Origin: an uncultured Hyphomicrobium sp.
GTDB taxonomy: Bacteria > Pseudomonadota > Alphaproteobacteria > Rhizobiales > Hyphomicrobiaceae
Assembly (NCBI GenBank): GCA_934555825.1
Contig: CAKTFJ010000001.1
Location: forward strand, 124,001 to 188,000
Length of the DNA stretch: 64,000 bases
Direction of reading: 5' to 3'
A program made the position numbers and the translations under genes. Below are positions 42,196-51,806 of this stretch, one piece after another. Position 1 is the stretch's first letter; every line of letters starts with the position of its first letter. The notes under the pieces are model-generated. The model did not search any database. It saw only the letters and a program-made list of their open reading frames with translations, and had not been told where the DNA came from.

Positions 42196-43176
42196 ATGGT
42201 TATGAGAAAGGGGCGGGCCGGTTTCCGGCTCGGAGTTGCGGCGCAGCCCTGGGGGGCAATGTCTCGATCGGTCATGGCGTCCGCCATGGCGCTTGGCTGT
42301 GCGCTTGCGGCGATTGTGATGGCCCATCCTGTGCACGCAGAGCCAAAGGCGCGGACGGAGCCGCTGCAGGTCGTCACGACATTCACGGTGATCCGGGATA
42401 TTGCGCAGAACGTGGCGGGGAACGCGGCCGTGGTTTCATCCATCACCCGGCTGGGCGCCGAGATCCACGACTATCAGCCGACGCCGGGCGACATCGTGAA
42501 AGCGCAGTCGGCCGACCTCGTGCTGTGGAACGGCCTCAATCTCGAACGCTGGTTCGAGCGCTTTTTCGAGAACGTGCGCGATGTGCCGAGTGCGGTGGTG
42601 AGCGAGGGCGTGGAGCCTATGGGCATCGGTGAAGGGCCGTACACCGGAAAGCCCAATCCGCATGCTTGGATGTCTCCTACGGCGGCCCTCGTCTATGTCG
42701 AGAACATTCGCAAGGCCTTGAGCCAGTACGATCCGGCGAACGCCGAGGTCTATGCGGCGAATGCGGCCGCCTATTCCGAGAAGATCGAGGCGCTCGACGC
42801 GTCGGTGCGTTCGCGGATGGCGTCGATCCCGGAGGCGCAGCGGTGGCTCGTGACCAGCGAAGGCGCCTTCAGCTATCTCGCGCGCGATTACGACATGAAG
42901 GAAGCCTTCCTGTGGCCCATCAATGCGGACGAGCAAGGCACGCCGCAGCAGGTTCGCCGGGTGATCGATCTGGTTCGTGCCAACGGCATCCCGGTGGTGT
43001 TCAGCGAGAGCACGGTTTCCGACAAGCCCGCACGGCAGGTGGCGAAGGAAACGGGCGCGCGGTATGGTGGCGTGCTTTATGTCGACAGCCTGAGCACCGA
43101 GGACGGGCCCGTGCCGACCTATCTGGATCTTTTGCGCGTGACCGTGGAGACGATCGTCGAGGGCTTCACGTCGTGA
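42196..43176 (+). CDS. sitA: Manganese/iron ABC transporter substrate-binding protein SitA
   Basis: Predicted 326-residue periplasmic metal-binding protein of the cluster A-I family. Counting from this start, the ligands are H91 (AEIHDYQP), H156 (PNPHAWMS), E222 (TSEGAFSYL) and D297 (YVDSLS). The His-His-Glu-Asp set is that of Mn/Fe proteins (SitA, PsaA, MntC), not the three-His set of ZnuA. A signal peptide ends near PVHAE; its n-region is long, so the true start may be the ATG at 42259. It heads a tightly coupled sitABCD operon behind two Fur/Mur-like boxes. Confidence 0.93.
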   Translation: MVMRKGRAGFRLGVAAQPWGAMSRSVMASAMALGCALAAIVMAHPVHAEPKARTEPLQVVTTFTVIRDIAQNVAGNAAVVSSITRLGAEIHDYQPTPGDIVKAQSADLVLWNGLNLERWFERFFENVRDVPSAVVSEGVEPMGIGEGPYTGKPNPHAWMSPTAALVYVENIRKALSQYDPANAEVYAANAAAYSEKIEALDASVRSRMASIPEAQRWLVTSEGAFSYLARDYDMKEAFLWPINADEQGTPQQVRRVIDLVRANGIPVVFSESTVSDKPARQVAKETGARYGGVLYVDSLSTEDGPVPTYLDLLRVTVETIVEGFTS

Positions 43177-44093
43177 TCTCCGGCACGGTGCAGAGCGCTG
43201 CGTCTCCTGGCCTCAAACGCCAGGGGACGCCGTTCATTGAGGCGGACGGGCTGTCGGTTGTCTACGCGAACGGGCATCTCGCCCTGAAAGACATGAGCTT
43301 TGCGCTCCACGGCGGCACGATTGCCGGTCTCGTTGGCGTCAACGGCTCCGGCAAGTCCACTCTGTTCAAAGCGATCATGGGGTTCGTGCGGCCGACGCGC
43401 GGCACGATCCGGATTGCGGGGCGTCCCGTCTCCGAAGCGCTTCGGCAGAACATGATCGCGTACGTTCCGCAGAGCGAGGACGTCGACTGGAATTTCCCGG
43501 TCCTGGTCGAGGACGTGGTGATGATGGGCCGTTATGGCCACATGGGTTTTCTGCGCATCCCTTCGAAGGCGGACCGCGGCAAGGTGGCGGACGCGCTCGA
43601 TCGCGTCGGCATGAGCGCGTTTCGGACGCGCCAGATCGGCGAATTGTCGGGAGGTCAGAAGAAACGTGTGTTTCTTGCCCGTGCGCTGGCGCAAGAGGCG
43701 AAGATTGTTCTACTCGACGAGCCGTTCACGGGCGTGGACGTCACGACGGAAGCGGCCATTGTCGATCTTCTACGCGAGCTGCGGGCGCAAGGGCATCTCA
43801 TGCTCGTGTCGACGCACAATCTCGGCAGCGTACCGGAGTTCTGCGATCATGTGCTCCTGATCAACCGCGGCCTGGTCGCCGCGGGGCCGACCGCCGAAAC
43901 CTTTACGCAGACCAATCTGGAAGCGACGTTTGGCGGGGTTCTCCGGCACTTCAAGCTCGCGGGATCGGATCTGCATGACGACGACGACCGCCGCGCGCTG
44001 ACCGTGCTCACCGACGACGAGCGGCCGCTGGTGTTCTACGGCGAGGCCGGCTCCGAACCACCGCGCGGGCGCGCGAAAGACGAGGGCGCATGA
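43173..44093 (+). CDS. sitB: Manganese/iron ABC transporter ATPase SitB
   Basis: Predicted 306-residue ATPase. Walker A is GVNGSGKST (55-63), the signature LSGGQ (158-162), Walker B VLLDEP (179-184) and the switch His in STHNL. Length exceeds the usual 250 because of a 20-residue N-terminus and an acidic C-terminal tail ([11 protein letters not shown]) not needed for the fold. The GTG start overlaps the sitA stop (GTGA), indicating translational coupling. Confidence 0.93.
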   Translation: MISGTVQSAASPGLKRQGTPFIEADGLSVVYANGHLALKDMSFALHGGTIAGLVGVNGSGKSTLFKAIMGFVRPTRGTIRIAGRPVSEALRQNMIAYVPQSEDVDWNFPVLVEDVVMMGRYGHMGFLRIPSKADRGKVADALDRVGMSAFRTRQIGELSGGQKKRVFLARALAQEAKIVLLDEPFTGVDVTTEAAIVDLLRELRAQGHLMLVSTHNLGSVPEFCDHVLLINRGLVAAGPTAETFTQTNLEATFGGVLRHFKLAGSDLHDDDDRRALTVLTDDERPLVFYGEAGSEPPRGRAKDEGA

Positions 44094-44941
44094 GCGAGCT
44101 CCTCGTTCCGTTCGAATACGAATACATGGTTCGGGCGATGTGGGTCGCCGGGCTCGTCGGCGCGGTCTGTGCGTTTCTCTCGGCATATCTCATGCTCAAG
44201 GGATGGTCGCTGATGGGAGACGCGCTCGCGCACGCCATCGTGCCGGGGGTGGCGGGTGCCTACCTGCTCAAGATCCCGTTTGCGGCGGGGGCGTTCGTGG
44301 CTGGATTCCTTGCCGCGCTCGGCATGTGGCTCGTGCGGCAGACGACGAAGCTGCGCGAGGATGCCGTGATCGGCGTTGTGTTCACGACGTTCTTTGCGGC
44401 AGGGCTGCTGATTGCGTCGATCAATCCGACTGCCGTCAACGTGCAAACCATCGTGCTCGGCAACATCCTCGGCATTTCCGACGAGGACGCGCTGCAGGTG
44501 GTGCTCATTGCCGGCGTTGCGCTGACCGTGCTGACGCTCAAGTGGAAAGACCTCATGCTCGTGTTCTTCGACGAGCAGCAGGCGCGCGTCGTGGGGCTCA
44601 ATCCGAATGCGCTCAAAATTCTGTTCTTTACGCTTCTCAGCGCTTCGGCTGTCGCTGCGCTTCAGACCGTGGGCGCCTGCCTCGTCATCGCGATGGTGGT
44701 GACGCCCGGTGCGACGGCCTATCTTCTCACCGACCGCTTCGGACGCCTGATCGCGATCAGCGTTGCGATCGGTGCCGGGACCGGCATCGTCGGCACTTAC
44801 ATCAGCTTCTTTCTCGATGGCGCGACGGGCGGCGTCATCGTCGTGCTGCAGACGCTGATCTTCTTCGCCGCGTTCTATTTCGCGCCTCGGTATGGCCTGC
44901 TGGCGTCTCGTCGCGGGAAGGCTACGGAGGACGGCGTCTGA
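44090..44941 (+). CDS. sitC: Manganese/iron ABC transporter permease SitC
   Basis: Predicted 283-residue permease of the ABC-3 family with about eight hydrophobic helices. Family blocks are [35 protein letters not shown] and the metal-permease LGNILGIS. Its ATG overlaps the sitB stop (ATGA). It is about 40-50% similar by eye to SitD, encoded next, so the transporter probably works as a heterodimer. Confidence 0.93.
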   Translation: MSELLVPFEYEYMVRAMWVAGLVGAVCAFLSAYLMLKGWSLMGDALAHAIVPGVAGAYLLKIPFAAGAFVAGFLAALGMWLVRQTTKLREDAVIGVVFTTFFAAGLLIASINPTAVNVQTIVLGNILGISDEDALQVVLIAGVALTVLTLKWKDLMLVFFDEQQARVVGLNPNALKILFFTLLSASAVAALQTVGACLVIAMVVTPGATAYLLTDRFGRLIAISVAIGAGTGIVGTYISFFLDGATGGVIVVLQTLIFFAAFYFAPRYGLLASRRGKATEDGV

Positions 44942-45804
44942 TGGAGAGCTTCGTCGGCTTTTTTACCGAGCCGCTTGCGTTCGCTTTCATGCAGCGCGCG
45001 CTCGTCGTCGCCGTGCTGATCGGCGCGGTCTCCTCAGTGCTGTCCTGCTATCTTGTTCTCAAGGGATGGTCGCTGATGGGAGATGCGATCTCCCACGCCG
45101 TGCTTCCAGGGATCGTGCTGGCGTTCGTGCTCGGCCTTCCGCTTGCAGTCGGCGCGTTCGCAGGTGGCCTCTTTTGTGCGGTTCTGACCGGATATTTGAA
45201 GGAGAACAGTCGCGTCAAGGAAGACACCGTGATGGGCGTGGTGTTCTCGGGCATGTTCGGGCTCGGGCTGGTGATGTTCGTCAAGGTCGATACCGACCAG
45301 CACCTGAGCCACATCCTGTTCGGGAACATCTTGGGCGTGAGCGCTCGCGATGCGATCGAGGTTGCGATCGTGGCTGGCGGAACGCTGCTCATCGTGCTCG
45401 CTAAATGGCGCGATCTCCTGCTCTACTGCTTCGATCCTCAGCATGCGCGCGCAATCGGCTTGTCTGTGCGGACGATTCACTACGGTCTGCTCATCCTGCT
45501 CGCGCTCACGATCGTTGCCTCGATCAAGGCGGTTGGGATCATCCTCGTCGTTGCGATGCTGGTGACGCCGGGGGCGACGGCCTATCTGCTGACCGACCGC
45601 TTTCCTTACATGCTGGCGATCTCTGCTGGGGTTGCCATCGGTGCAAGCGTGTTCGGCACGCTTTTGAGCTTCAAGATCGATGTCGCGACGGGGCCTGCGA
45701 TTGTGTTGATCCAAGCGGCAGCGTTCTTCGCTGCATTTCTGTTCGCGCCGAAGAGCGGCTTGATCGTGCGCAAACTCGCGATGCGGCGGCAGGGTGCGGG
45801 CTAA
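44941..45804 (+). CDS. sitD: Manganese/iron ABC transporter permease SitD
   Basis: Predicted 287-residue second ABC-3 permease, with [34 protein letters not shown] and [15 protein letters not shown]. The ATG overlaps the sitC stop by one base (TGATG). SitC and SitD share the same helix order and arose by duplication. With SitA and SitB they form a complete Mn(II)/Fe(II) importer. Confidence 0.93.
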   Translation: MESFVGFFTEPLAFAFMQRALVVAVLIGAVSSVLSCYLVLKGWSLMGDAISHAVLPGIVLAFVLGLPLAVGAFAGGLFCAVLTGYLKENSRVKEDTVMGVVFSGMFGLGLVMFVKVDTDQHLSHILFGNILGVSARDAIEVAIVAGGTLLIVLAKWRDLLLYCFDPQHARAIGLSVRTIHYGLLILLALTIVASIKAVGIILVVAMLVTPGATAYLLTDRFPYMLAISAGVAIGASVFGTLLSFKIDVATGPAIVLIQAAAFFAAFLFAPKSGLIVRKLAMRRQGAG

Positions 45805-45927
45805 TCTCCGTCTTCATCCGATGCACGCGCATCATCGAAATTGGACACCGTGCAGTGAATGTGCGACTTGAGATCATGTGGCCGCATGGCTGCAGGGACT
45901 TAAGTCGTTCATGAAGGGGGTGTGTTC

Positions 45928-46338
45928 ATGTCCAATCGCGCGATTGAGGATCTGGAGGGTATCGGCAAGGTCATCGGCGGCAAGCTGCGTGCTGCGAAAG
46001 TGAAGGATACTGCCGGTCTGCTGGCTGCTGCAAAGACGCCGCGGAAGCGGAAGTCGCTCTCGGAGAAATCCGGCCTTTCCGAAAAGCGCATCCTCAAGTT
46101 TGCGAATATGGCGGATCTCTACCGCATCGAGGGGATCGGCTCAGAATTCTCGGAATTGCTCGAAAAGGCCGGGGTCGACACGGTGCCCGAGCTCGCACAG
46201 CGAAATGCAGCGCAGCTTGCGCGGAAGCTCGCGTCCGTCAATCGTGTGGCCAAGCTTACGCGCCGCGTGCCGAGCGAGAAAGACGTGAGCAAGTGGATCA
46301 AGCAGGCAAAGACGCTTCCTCGGATGCTCGAATACTAG
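45928..46338 (+). CDS. DUF4332 helix-hairpin-helix protein
   Basis: Predicted 136-residue basic cytosolic protein. It carries two helix-hairpin-helix-like blocks typical of DUF4332: IEDLEGIGKVIGGKLRAA and YRIEGIGSEFSELLEKAGVDTVPELA. Such modules bind DNA non-specifically. An AAGGGGG site sits seven bases before the ATG. It is 124 bases beyond sitD and has its own terminator, so it is probably not part of that operon. Function unknown. Confidence 0.83.
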   Translation: MSNRAIEDLEGIGKVIGGKLRAAKVKDTAGLLAAAKTPRKRKSLSEKSGLSEKRILKFANMADLYRIEGIGSEFSELLEKAGVDTVPELAQRNAAQLARKLASVNRVAKLTRRVPSEKDVSKWIKQAKTLPRMLEY

Positions 46339-46377
46339 AATTGGAACGGTTCGCTGTTTGCGAACGCGCGCACGTCG

Positions 46378-46424
46378 AACGCGCCGCCTCGGCCTCTTGC
46401 GAGATCGTGGCCGGCGCGTTTTCG
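46378..46424 (+). terminator. Terminator after the DUF4332 gene
   Basis: AACGCGCCG (46378-46386) pairs perfectly with CGGCGCGTT (46412-46420) over 9 bases, and T-rich sequence (TTTTCGTT from 46419) follows. The 25-base loop is long but contains additional GC-rich pairing. The rest of the gap to 46636 shows no further gene; a second small hairpin, GTTCGC/GCGAAC, lies at 46349-46365. Confidence 0.6.
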
Positions 46425-46636
46425 TTATCTTTCGCCGTTCAGAAGCGGGCGCGCCGATTTACACGTTAAAAATCCGTGGGGTCTGCGCACTTGTCGCAGT
46501 GGGGGCGCCGAACTCCGACACAATCTCGTGCTCGTTTACGCTCAAGCCGATGCGTTCGGCAGGTAGGTTGTGCGGCCGGACGACTGTGGGTTTGCCTCGG
46601 GACTGTGGCTGCACGCGAGTGGTGAGGTGATCTCAC

Positions 46637-47071
46637 GTGTTACGCGGTAACGAACCCGAATTCGAAGAAATCAAAAAGCTTTTGCGCCGGCTGGATGCGA
46701 TCGGCGGCGAGCAGGCCTTTGCGGGGGTTTCGCAGCAGATCGAGGTGCGGCCGCCGCCCATCCTCTCTGGCGCTCTTGTGCCCGTTCATGCTGCAGATCG
46801 CGGTACTCCAACCTTGTCTGTGCCGGCGCTGCGGCGGAGGCCGGAACGGTCGCGTCCCGCGCTTTACGCGATCGGTACGACGGCTGCCGTTATTTCGACA
46901 GTTGCGGCGTCTATCATGCTGGTGTGGCTGGCGGCTCCGGCCCGGCCGGTCAGCGGTCCGCTCCCGTCGGCGCCGGAATTGCCGAATGCGCTCGACAATA
47001 CGCCTGTCGAGACGGTCGATGTGGTCCGCCATGCGGCATGGCGTGAAAGCGGTGCCGGCGGGATCCGATAG
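46637..47071 (+). CDS. Small single-pass membrane protein upstream of dynamin-like genes
   Basis: Predicted 144-residue protein with a GTG start (GAGG nine bases before). A helical N-terminal cytosolic part (FEEIKKLLRRLDAIGGEQAF) is followed by a disordered Pro/Arg stretch, one transmembrane helix at about 75-100 (YAIGTTAAVISTVAASIMLVWLAA, quoted in part as AVISTVAASIMLVWLAA) and a periplasmic tail. No family is recognised. It lies about 90 bases before the first dynamin-like gene on the same strand and may act as its membrane partner; this is inference. Confidence 0.6.
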   Translation: MLRGNEPEFEEIKKLLRRLDAIGGEQAFAGVSQQIEVRPPPILSGALVPVHAADRGTPTLSVPALRRRPERSRPALYAIGTTAAVISTVAASIMLVWLAAPARPVSGPLPSAPELPNALDNTPVETVDVVRHAAWRESGAGGIR

Positions 47072-47159
47072 CCGAGGCTGATCATCGGCGCCTATTCGAC
47101 GGCCGTGGTTGCGCGCCGTTTGGGATCACCGGCAGGACAGGGGCTGGCACGGGGCGCAT

Positions 47160-49472
47160 ATGCGTCACGCGCGAGCCTCATTGCCCGTTCAATACGGGGA
47201 GCCGTCGGGGGCCGGGACGCGGGGGAGGTTCTCCGGGGGTAGAGAAGCGCTGGGGGTAGGAGGCACGGGACGCTTGCAGGCGAGCAGGTCGGACGAAAGC
47301 GTTGCCTCGGGTCGGATCGGGGCCCGCCTGGAAGAGCTGCGTCAACAGCTTCTAAGCTGTGGACATGTGCTCGCCGGGCTGGCGGAGCCGTCGCAGAGCT
47401 CCCTCGTGACAGACGCTCTCGCCCATCTCAGCCAGCTCGAATGCCGCGTGGCGGTTGTGGGGCAGATCAAATCCGGCAAGAGCTCGGCGATCAACGCACT
47501 TGCGCGCAGCCCGCATCTTCTGCCCACTCGCGTCACTCCGTGGACGACGGCGGTCACGAACCTCCACTTTGCGCAGTCACCGCCCGGGGGGTATGGGGCG
47601 GTGTTTTCCTTCTTCGAGCATGCCGAGTGGGACCAGCTTGCAGAGGGCGGGGGGCGCGTTCGCGAGCTGACCGAGCAACTCGTGCCGGGGTTCGCGCCCG
47701 AACATCTTCTCCAGCAAGCGGCTCTTCTTCGCCAGCGTGCGTCCGAGCGGCTTGGTCCCGAGTTCGAGCTTCTGCTCGGCCAAGCGCATTTCTTCGAAGC
47801 GCTCGCGCCCGGCATGATGGAAGATTACGTCTGTGCCGGCGACTTCACCGGGCCCCAGCGGCTCGGGAAATATTCCGATATTACGAAGTCCGCCGACGTT
47901 TATCTCGAACAAGGCCCGTTTGCGTTCCCCTCCACGGTTGTCGACACGCCGGGCACCAACGATCCGTTTCTTATCCGAGACGAGATCACGCGCCGCAGCC
48001 TCGAATCCGCGGACGTCTATGTCGTCGTGCTCACGGCATGTCAGCCGCTGTCGGAGACGGACGTGACCCTGCTGCGCATCATGCGCGGGCTCTACAAGGA
48101 TCGCATTGTCGTGCTCGTCAATCGCATCGACGATCTCGCCGATCTCGACGTGGAGTTGCCGAAGATCGCGGGCTATGTGGAGCAGCGGCTTCTGGCGGAG
48201 TTTCCCGGCTCGCACATTCCCGTCGTCTACGGCAGCGCGTGGTGGGCCAATCAGGCCTACGCGTTCGAACCTGATGCGGCGGCCCGCATCCTCGCTCGCC
48301 GCTCCGCCGGCTATCTTCTGCGGGCGGGCCTGCTTCAACCGCAGGAGCTTCATCCGAGCAGTCTCGCGTCGGGGGATTTCTGCGACCGTGCGCGCCAATC
48401 GCTGCTCGCGATGTCGGGCATTCCGGCATTGGGGCAGGCCATAGAGACGCTGATGGCGGCGGCGCGGCCCACCTACGTTCAGCGCAAGATCGCGCATTCG
48501 TTTGCAGAGATGGCGCGCGCCTGCGAAAGCGCGGCACGGAGCGAGCTGCAAATCCTTCTCGCTGCCGAAGCGAGTTCTCACGATGCCAAATCATCCGCCG
48601 ATGATACGTTTTCGGTCTACACGCGCGAGCGCGATCTGCTCGCGGGCGTGGCCGCCGACATCGAGCAGTCCGCAGCCGGAATCGAAGCCCAGCTTGCGCG
48701 GATCATCAAGGAGGAGCAGGACGCGCTTCGCGGAATGCTGCAGTCGTCGATCGCGCTTCATGCGGCGCGCGAACGCGATGTGCTGGTGGATACGCTTTCG
48801 CGGGGCCGGTCCCCGCGCGTATGGACGCACGAAGGCGTCGCTTTAAGGCGCGCACTCGCGCGTGTTTTCAAGGAGGGGTTCGAGAAGGCGGCGTGGCGGC
48901 TCACGTCGTTTCATGTGCGCGTGGTGCCGGAGCTGCATAAGCTGATGCGCACGCTCGTGCCGCAGCCGGATCTCGAAGCAGCCTACGGGGGTGAGGCGCT
49001 TGTCATCCCCACGCCAGCGGTCACGCCGATCAGCCGCCTTCTGGTGCTGGATCTCAAGACGGCAGGTTGGGGCGCCCTTTGGAGCCGTAATCCTTCGCCG
49101 GAAAGCTCGGGCGAGAAGATCGAGGCGCTCATTCGTGCCGAATTCGCGCCGATTGCGGAGGAGCTGGTGCAGCTCGCGGGGCGCGTCTTTCACGATTTCA
49201 GCACGACGACGATCCAATGGTCGCTTGCTGCCTGCCGCAATATCCAGCTTGCGCTTACGCGCCGGCTGGAACTCGTGCTGGCCGAGCACGACGCGGTGCG
49301 CAGAAGCGCTGTGCCTTCCGGCGAGAGCCCGCCGGTGGAAGATTTCACTGAGCGTATCCGCGCACAGGCGCAGCGTCTCGAAGACACCGAGGCGTTGACG
49401 CAGCACGTCGAATATCTTGCGCGCTATTTCGATACGATCCTCAAAATCGAGGCGGCGGAGCCCAATGGGTAG
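47160..49472 (+). CDS. Dynamin-family GTPase
   Basis: Predicted large GTPase of about 770 residues. Counting from this ATG, G1 is GQIKSGKSS (101-109), G3 is DTPGTND (262-268) and G4 is NRID (321-324); a long alpha-helical stalk with coiled-coil character follows (about 450-760). The long insert between G1 and G3 matches bacterial dynamin-like proteins rather than small GTPases. The start is uncertain: conserved sequence begins near SGRIGARLEEL, and TTG codons at 47109 and 47274 are alternatives. It overlaps the next GTPase gene by 8 bases. A membrane-remodelling or membrane-protection role is the usual reading; there is no direct evidence here. Confidence 0.82.
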   Translation: MRHARASLPVQYGEPSGAGTRGRFSGGREALGVGGTGRLQASRSDESVASGRIGARLEELRQQLLSCGHVLAGLAEPSQSSLVTDALAHLSQLECRVAVVGQIKSGKSSAINALARSPHLLPTRVTPWTTAVTNLHFAQSPPGGYGAVFSFFEHAEWDQLAEGGGRVRELTEQLVPGFAPEHLLQQAALLRQRASERLGPEFELLLGQAHFFEALAPGMMEDYVCAGDFTGPQRLGKYSDITKSADVYLEQGPFAFPSTVVDTPGTNDPFLIRDEITRRSLESADVYVVVLTACQPLSETDVTLLRIMRGLYKDRIVVLVNRIDDLADLDVELPKIAGYVEQRLLAEFPGSHIPVVYGSAWWANQAYAFEPDAAARILARRSAGYLLRAGLLQPQELHPSSLASGDFCDRARQSLLAMSGIPALGQAIETLMAAARPTYVQRKIAHSFAEMARACESAARSELQILLAAEASSHDAKSSADDTFSVYTRERDLLAGVAADIEQSAAGIEAQLARIIKEEQDALRGMLQSSIALHAARERDVLVDTLSRGRSPRVWTHEGVALRRALARVFKEGFEKAAWRLTSFHVRVVPELHKLMRTLVPQPDLEAAYGGEALVIPTPAVTPISRLLVLDLKTAGWGALWSRNPSPESSGEKIEALIRAEFAPIAEELVQLAGRVFHDFSTTTIQWSLAACRNIQLALTRRLELVLAEHDAVRRSAVPSGESPPVEDFTERIRAQAQRLEDTEALTQHVEYLARYFDTILKIEAAEPNG

Positions 49473-50751
49473 TGCGCCCGCCCAGTTGATCCGGCGCTTG
49501 CAGGGCGCCCGAAAGCGGCTTGCCGCTACGAAGATCGACGATCCCGCGCTCGCCATTTGCGTTGAGGGTCTGGTGCGTCTCGAAGAGGTGCTTGCGCGCC
49601 CGCTGCGTGTGGTCATTCTCGGGGAATACAACTCGGGCAAGACGTCGGTTGCCGATCTTCTGATCGGCAACGGTTTGCTGCCGACGAGTGTGGTTTCGAA
49701 TACGAAACTTCCCGTGCTGATCACGTACGCGGAAACGCCGGCGCTGCACGGTGTCGACACACGTGGCGGTTTGGTCCGTATCGATAGCCGGGGCGACAAC
49801 GCGCCGATCGATGCGTCCTATCAGGCGCTGCAGGTGGCATTGCCGTTGCAGCGGCTTCAGGGCTTCGAGATCCTGGATACGCCGTCGATGGTGAAGCCCG
49901 ATACATTCGTGCGCGATGCGGACATCGTGATCTGGTGCACGGTTGCGACGCGCGCGTGGACGGAGAGCGAGCGTGCGACGTGGAGCGCGTTGCCGAAGCG
50001 GTTCCGGCGCAACGGGATCCTCGTCGTCACACACAAGAACGCGCTCAATGGCCCGGACGAGGTGGTGCACGTCACGGAGAGGTTGCGCGAACTCACGCAG
50101 GGCCTCTTTCGTGACGTCGTTCTGGTCGACGCAGAGGATGGGGGCGGCGCGGCCTCGGGGAGAGACGATGAGGACGACGCTCTTTCTAATCGTCTCAAGC
50201 GCCGCGGGGCGGACATTGGAGAGCGGCGCGCGCAGAAGGCGGAGAAGATCGTGCGCCGGCTTGCACGGCTCGCGTTCCACGAATTCGCGCGGCGCGACGT
50301 GCGACCCGCGGCGGCGCCTCTGCTTGCGAGTTGGGAGGCCGGTGCGGCGCGGTTGCTCGACGATCTCCGTCAGAACAAAAAAACTGCCCCCGTTGTGATC
50401 GAGGACCTGCTTGCGGGCTTTGCGGTGTTCGCCGAGCAGCTACGGCCGGGTGTCGTGACAGGCGATGCCGTTTCCGGTGCGTCCGCGACATCGCGCGCGC
50501 TCACGTCGCCGATGGGCTGGCCGCAGCGTCACGGTGCGGCCGTGGGGCTGATCGCGATGCTGGTGTCGGATTTGACCGGAATTTTGCGAATGCTGGCCGC
50601 GCCCTCGGCAAGCGCGACGCCTGCGGGCCGCGCCGAGCGGCAGACGGCGCGTGCGATCCTGCTTTCGCTGGCGGATCTCGATGGTGCCTTCGATGCGCTG
50701 GGCCGCCTGATGGACTCCACGACTGCGGGTTCGCGCTCGGTCTTACATTGA
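49465..50751 (+). CDS. Second dynamin-like / P-loop GTPase, partner of the preceding gene
   Basis: Predicted 428-residue GTPase. G1 is GEYNSGKTS (53-61), the threonine of switch I is in LLPTSVVSNTKLPV, G3 is DTPS (138-141), and the G4 position reads VVTHKN instead of the canonical NKxD, so base specificity may be altered. A helical C-terminal half ends with a moderately hydrophobic stretch (HGAAVGLIAMLVSDLTGILRM). The start has GGAG upstream and overlaps the larger GTPase gene by 8 bases, so the two proteins are made together. Bacterial dynamins often come in such unequal pairs. Confidence 0.8.
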   Translation: MGSAPAQLIRRLQGARKRLAATKIDDPALAICVEGLVRLEEVLARPLRVVILGEYNSGKTSVADLLIGNGLLPTSVVSNTKLPVLITYAETPALHGVDTRGGLVRIDSRGDNAPIDASYQALQVALPLQRLQGFEILDTPSMVKPDTFVRDADIVIWCTVATRAWTESERATWSALPKRFRRNGILVVTHKNALNGPDEVVHVTERLRELTQGLFRDVVLVDAEDGGGAASGRDDEDDALSNRLKRRGADIGERRAQKAEKIVRRLARLAFHEFARRDVRPAAAPLLASWEAGAARLLDDLRQNKKTAPVVIEDLLAGFAVFAEQLRPGVVTGDAVSGASATSRALTSPMGWPQRHGAAVGLIAMLVSDLTGILRMLAAPSASATPAGRAERQTARAILLSLADLDGAFDALGRLMDSTTAGSRSVLH

Positions 50752-50850
50752 AGGTGTGCCGACTTTTGTGCGGCGCTCTGCTCGCGTCCCGTATCACCCC
50801 GAACAATGGGGGTTCGGCGTGGCATGGCGTAGAGATTATATAAGGATGTT

Positions 50851-50927
50851 TGGTAGCGGGAGGCGGACTCGAACCGCCGACCTAAGGATTATGAGACCTT
50901 CGCTCTAACCACCTGAGCTATCCCGCC
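50851..50927 (-). tRNA. tRNA-Met (anticodon CAT, elongator type)
   Basis: A 77-base cloverleaf with encoded CCA. The acceptor begins GGCGGGA and pairs with TCCCGCT (G1-U72 wobble), the D-arm is TAGCTCAGGTGGTTAGAGC, the anticodon loop is CTCATAA and the T-arm has GTTCGAGTC. The anticodon stem has a T-T mismatch at its loop-closing pair. The absence of initiator features (three G-C pairs in the anticodon stem, unpaired 1:72) argues for elongator Met. Confidence 0.93.
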
Positions 50928-50997
50928 GGAGACCCGTGTCTATAGGAATCGGTTGAGGCGCCGTCAAGCGCCTCCTTCGCCCGCATGGGTCTAAGGG

Positions 50998-51738
50998 CTA
51001 TTCCGCCGCGATCGGGCGCTCGTCTTCGTTCGCCCGCTTGCGGAAGCGCATCATCGTGAAGATGCCCCAGGGGCGCAGCGCCTTGCGCTCGGTCACCGTG
51101 AGATCCTCACAGCCCATCACGCGGGACTGATCGAAGACAGGGCGCCAGCCGATGATCTCGGCGAAGGGGGCCATGCGCCGCTCGACCCAGCCGCGAACGC
51201 CTTCGGTCTGGCTGAAGTGATTGACGATGATGACCTCGCCGCCCGGCTTGGTGACGCGGGACAGCTCGCGCATCACGAGCTCGGGCTCGGGGACGACGGT
51301 CATCACATACATTGCGGTGACGACGTCGAACGAGTTGTCGGGGAACTGCAGGTCGCCCGCGTCCATCTCGTGCAGGCCGGTCACGTTGTGGAGCTTCTCG
51401 GCGGTTACGCGCTCACGCGCCTTGTCGAGCATCTCGGGCGAGAGATCGATCCCGACGATTTCGAGGTGGCGACCGTAGTCGCCGAGCGCGAGGCCGGTGC
51501 CCACGCCGACTTCGAGAACCCGACCGCTATCGAGGGATGCGTTGATCACCTCGGCGGCATGCTTGCGCCCTTCATTCGACACACGGCCAAAGGTGTGGTC
51601 GTAGATCGGCGCCCAGCGGCGATAGGTTGCTTTGAGGACATCTTCTTCGATGCGCCCAATGCCGATGATCCGGCCATCCTGGCGCTCAAGATCCTCCACA
51701 CGCAAGCGGGGCTTCATCTGGGGCTTCGTCTCCTGCAT
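50998..51738 (-). CDS. pmtA: Phosphatidylethanolamine N-methyltransferase, Rhodobacter type
   Basis: Predicted 246-residue SAM-dependent methyltransferase that would turn phosphatidylethanolamine into phosphatidylcholine. It has YRRWAPIYDHTFGRVSNEGR, characteristic of the Rhodobacter PmtA group, then motif I VLEVGVGTGLALGDY, VGIDLSPEML, motif post-I DNSFDVVTAMYVMTVVPEPE and KPGGEVIIVNHF. The family is often mis-annotated as UbiE; the WAPIYDxTFG block favours Pmt. The start is the only ATG giving the full domain. tRNA-Met follows 71 bases downstream. Confidence 0.85.
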   Translation of the reverse strand: MQETKPQMKPRLRVEDLERQDGRIIGIGRIEEDVLKATYRRWAPIYDHTFGRVSNEGRKHAAEVINASLDSGRVLEVGVGTGLALGDYGRHLEIVGIDLSPEMLDKARERVTAEKLHNVTGLHEMDAGDLQFPDNSFDVVTAMYVMTVVPEPELVMRELSRVTKPGGEVIIVNHFSQTEGVRGWVERRMAPFAEIIGWRPVFDQSRVMGCEDLTVTERKALRPWGIFTMMRFRKRANEDERPIAAE

Positions 51739-51806
51739 GCGCCTTGCCTCCCACCGAAGTCTTTTTACCTGTCAGGTCGGCGCAGCGTCCCTGAAGGCCG
51801 CCTTCC

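Noticed and set aside
50851-50927. tRNA-Ile2 (lysidine type) or initiator tRNA with anticodon CAT
   Set aside because: The acceptor, D-arm and anticodon stem match elongator Met of alphaproteobacteria; initiator features are absent.
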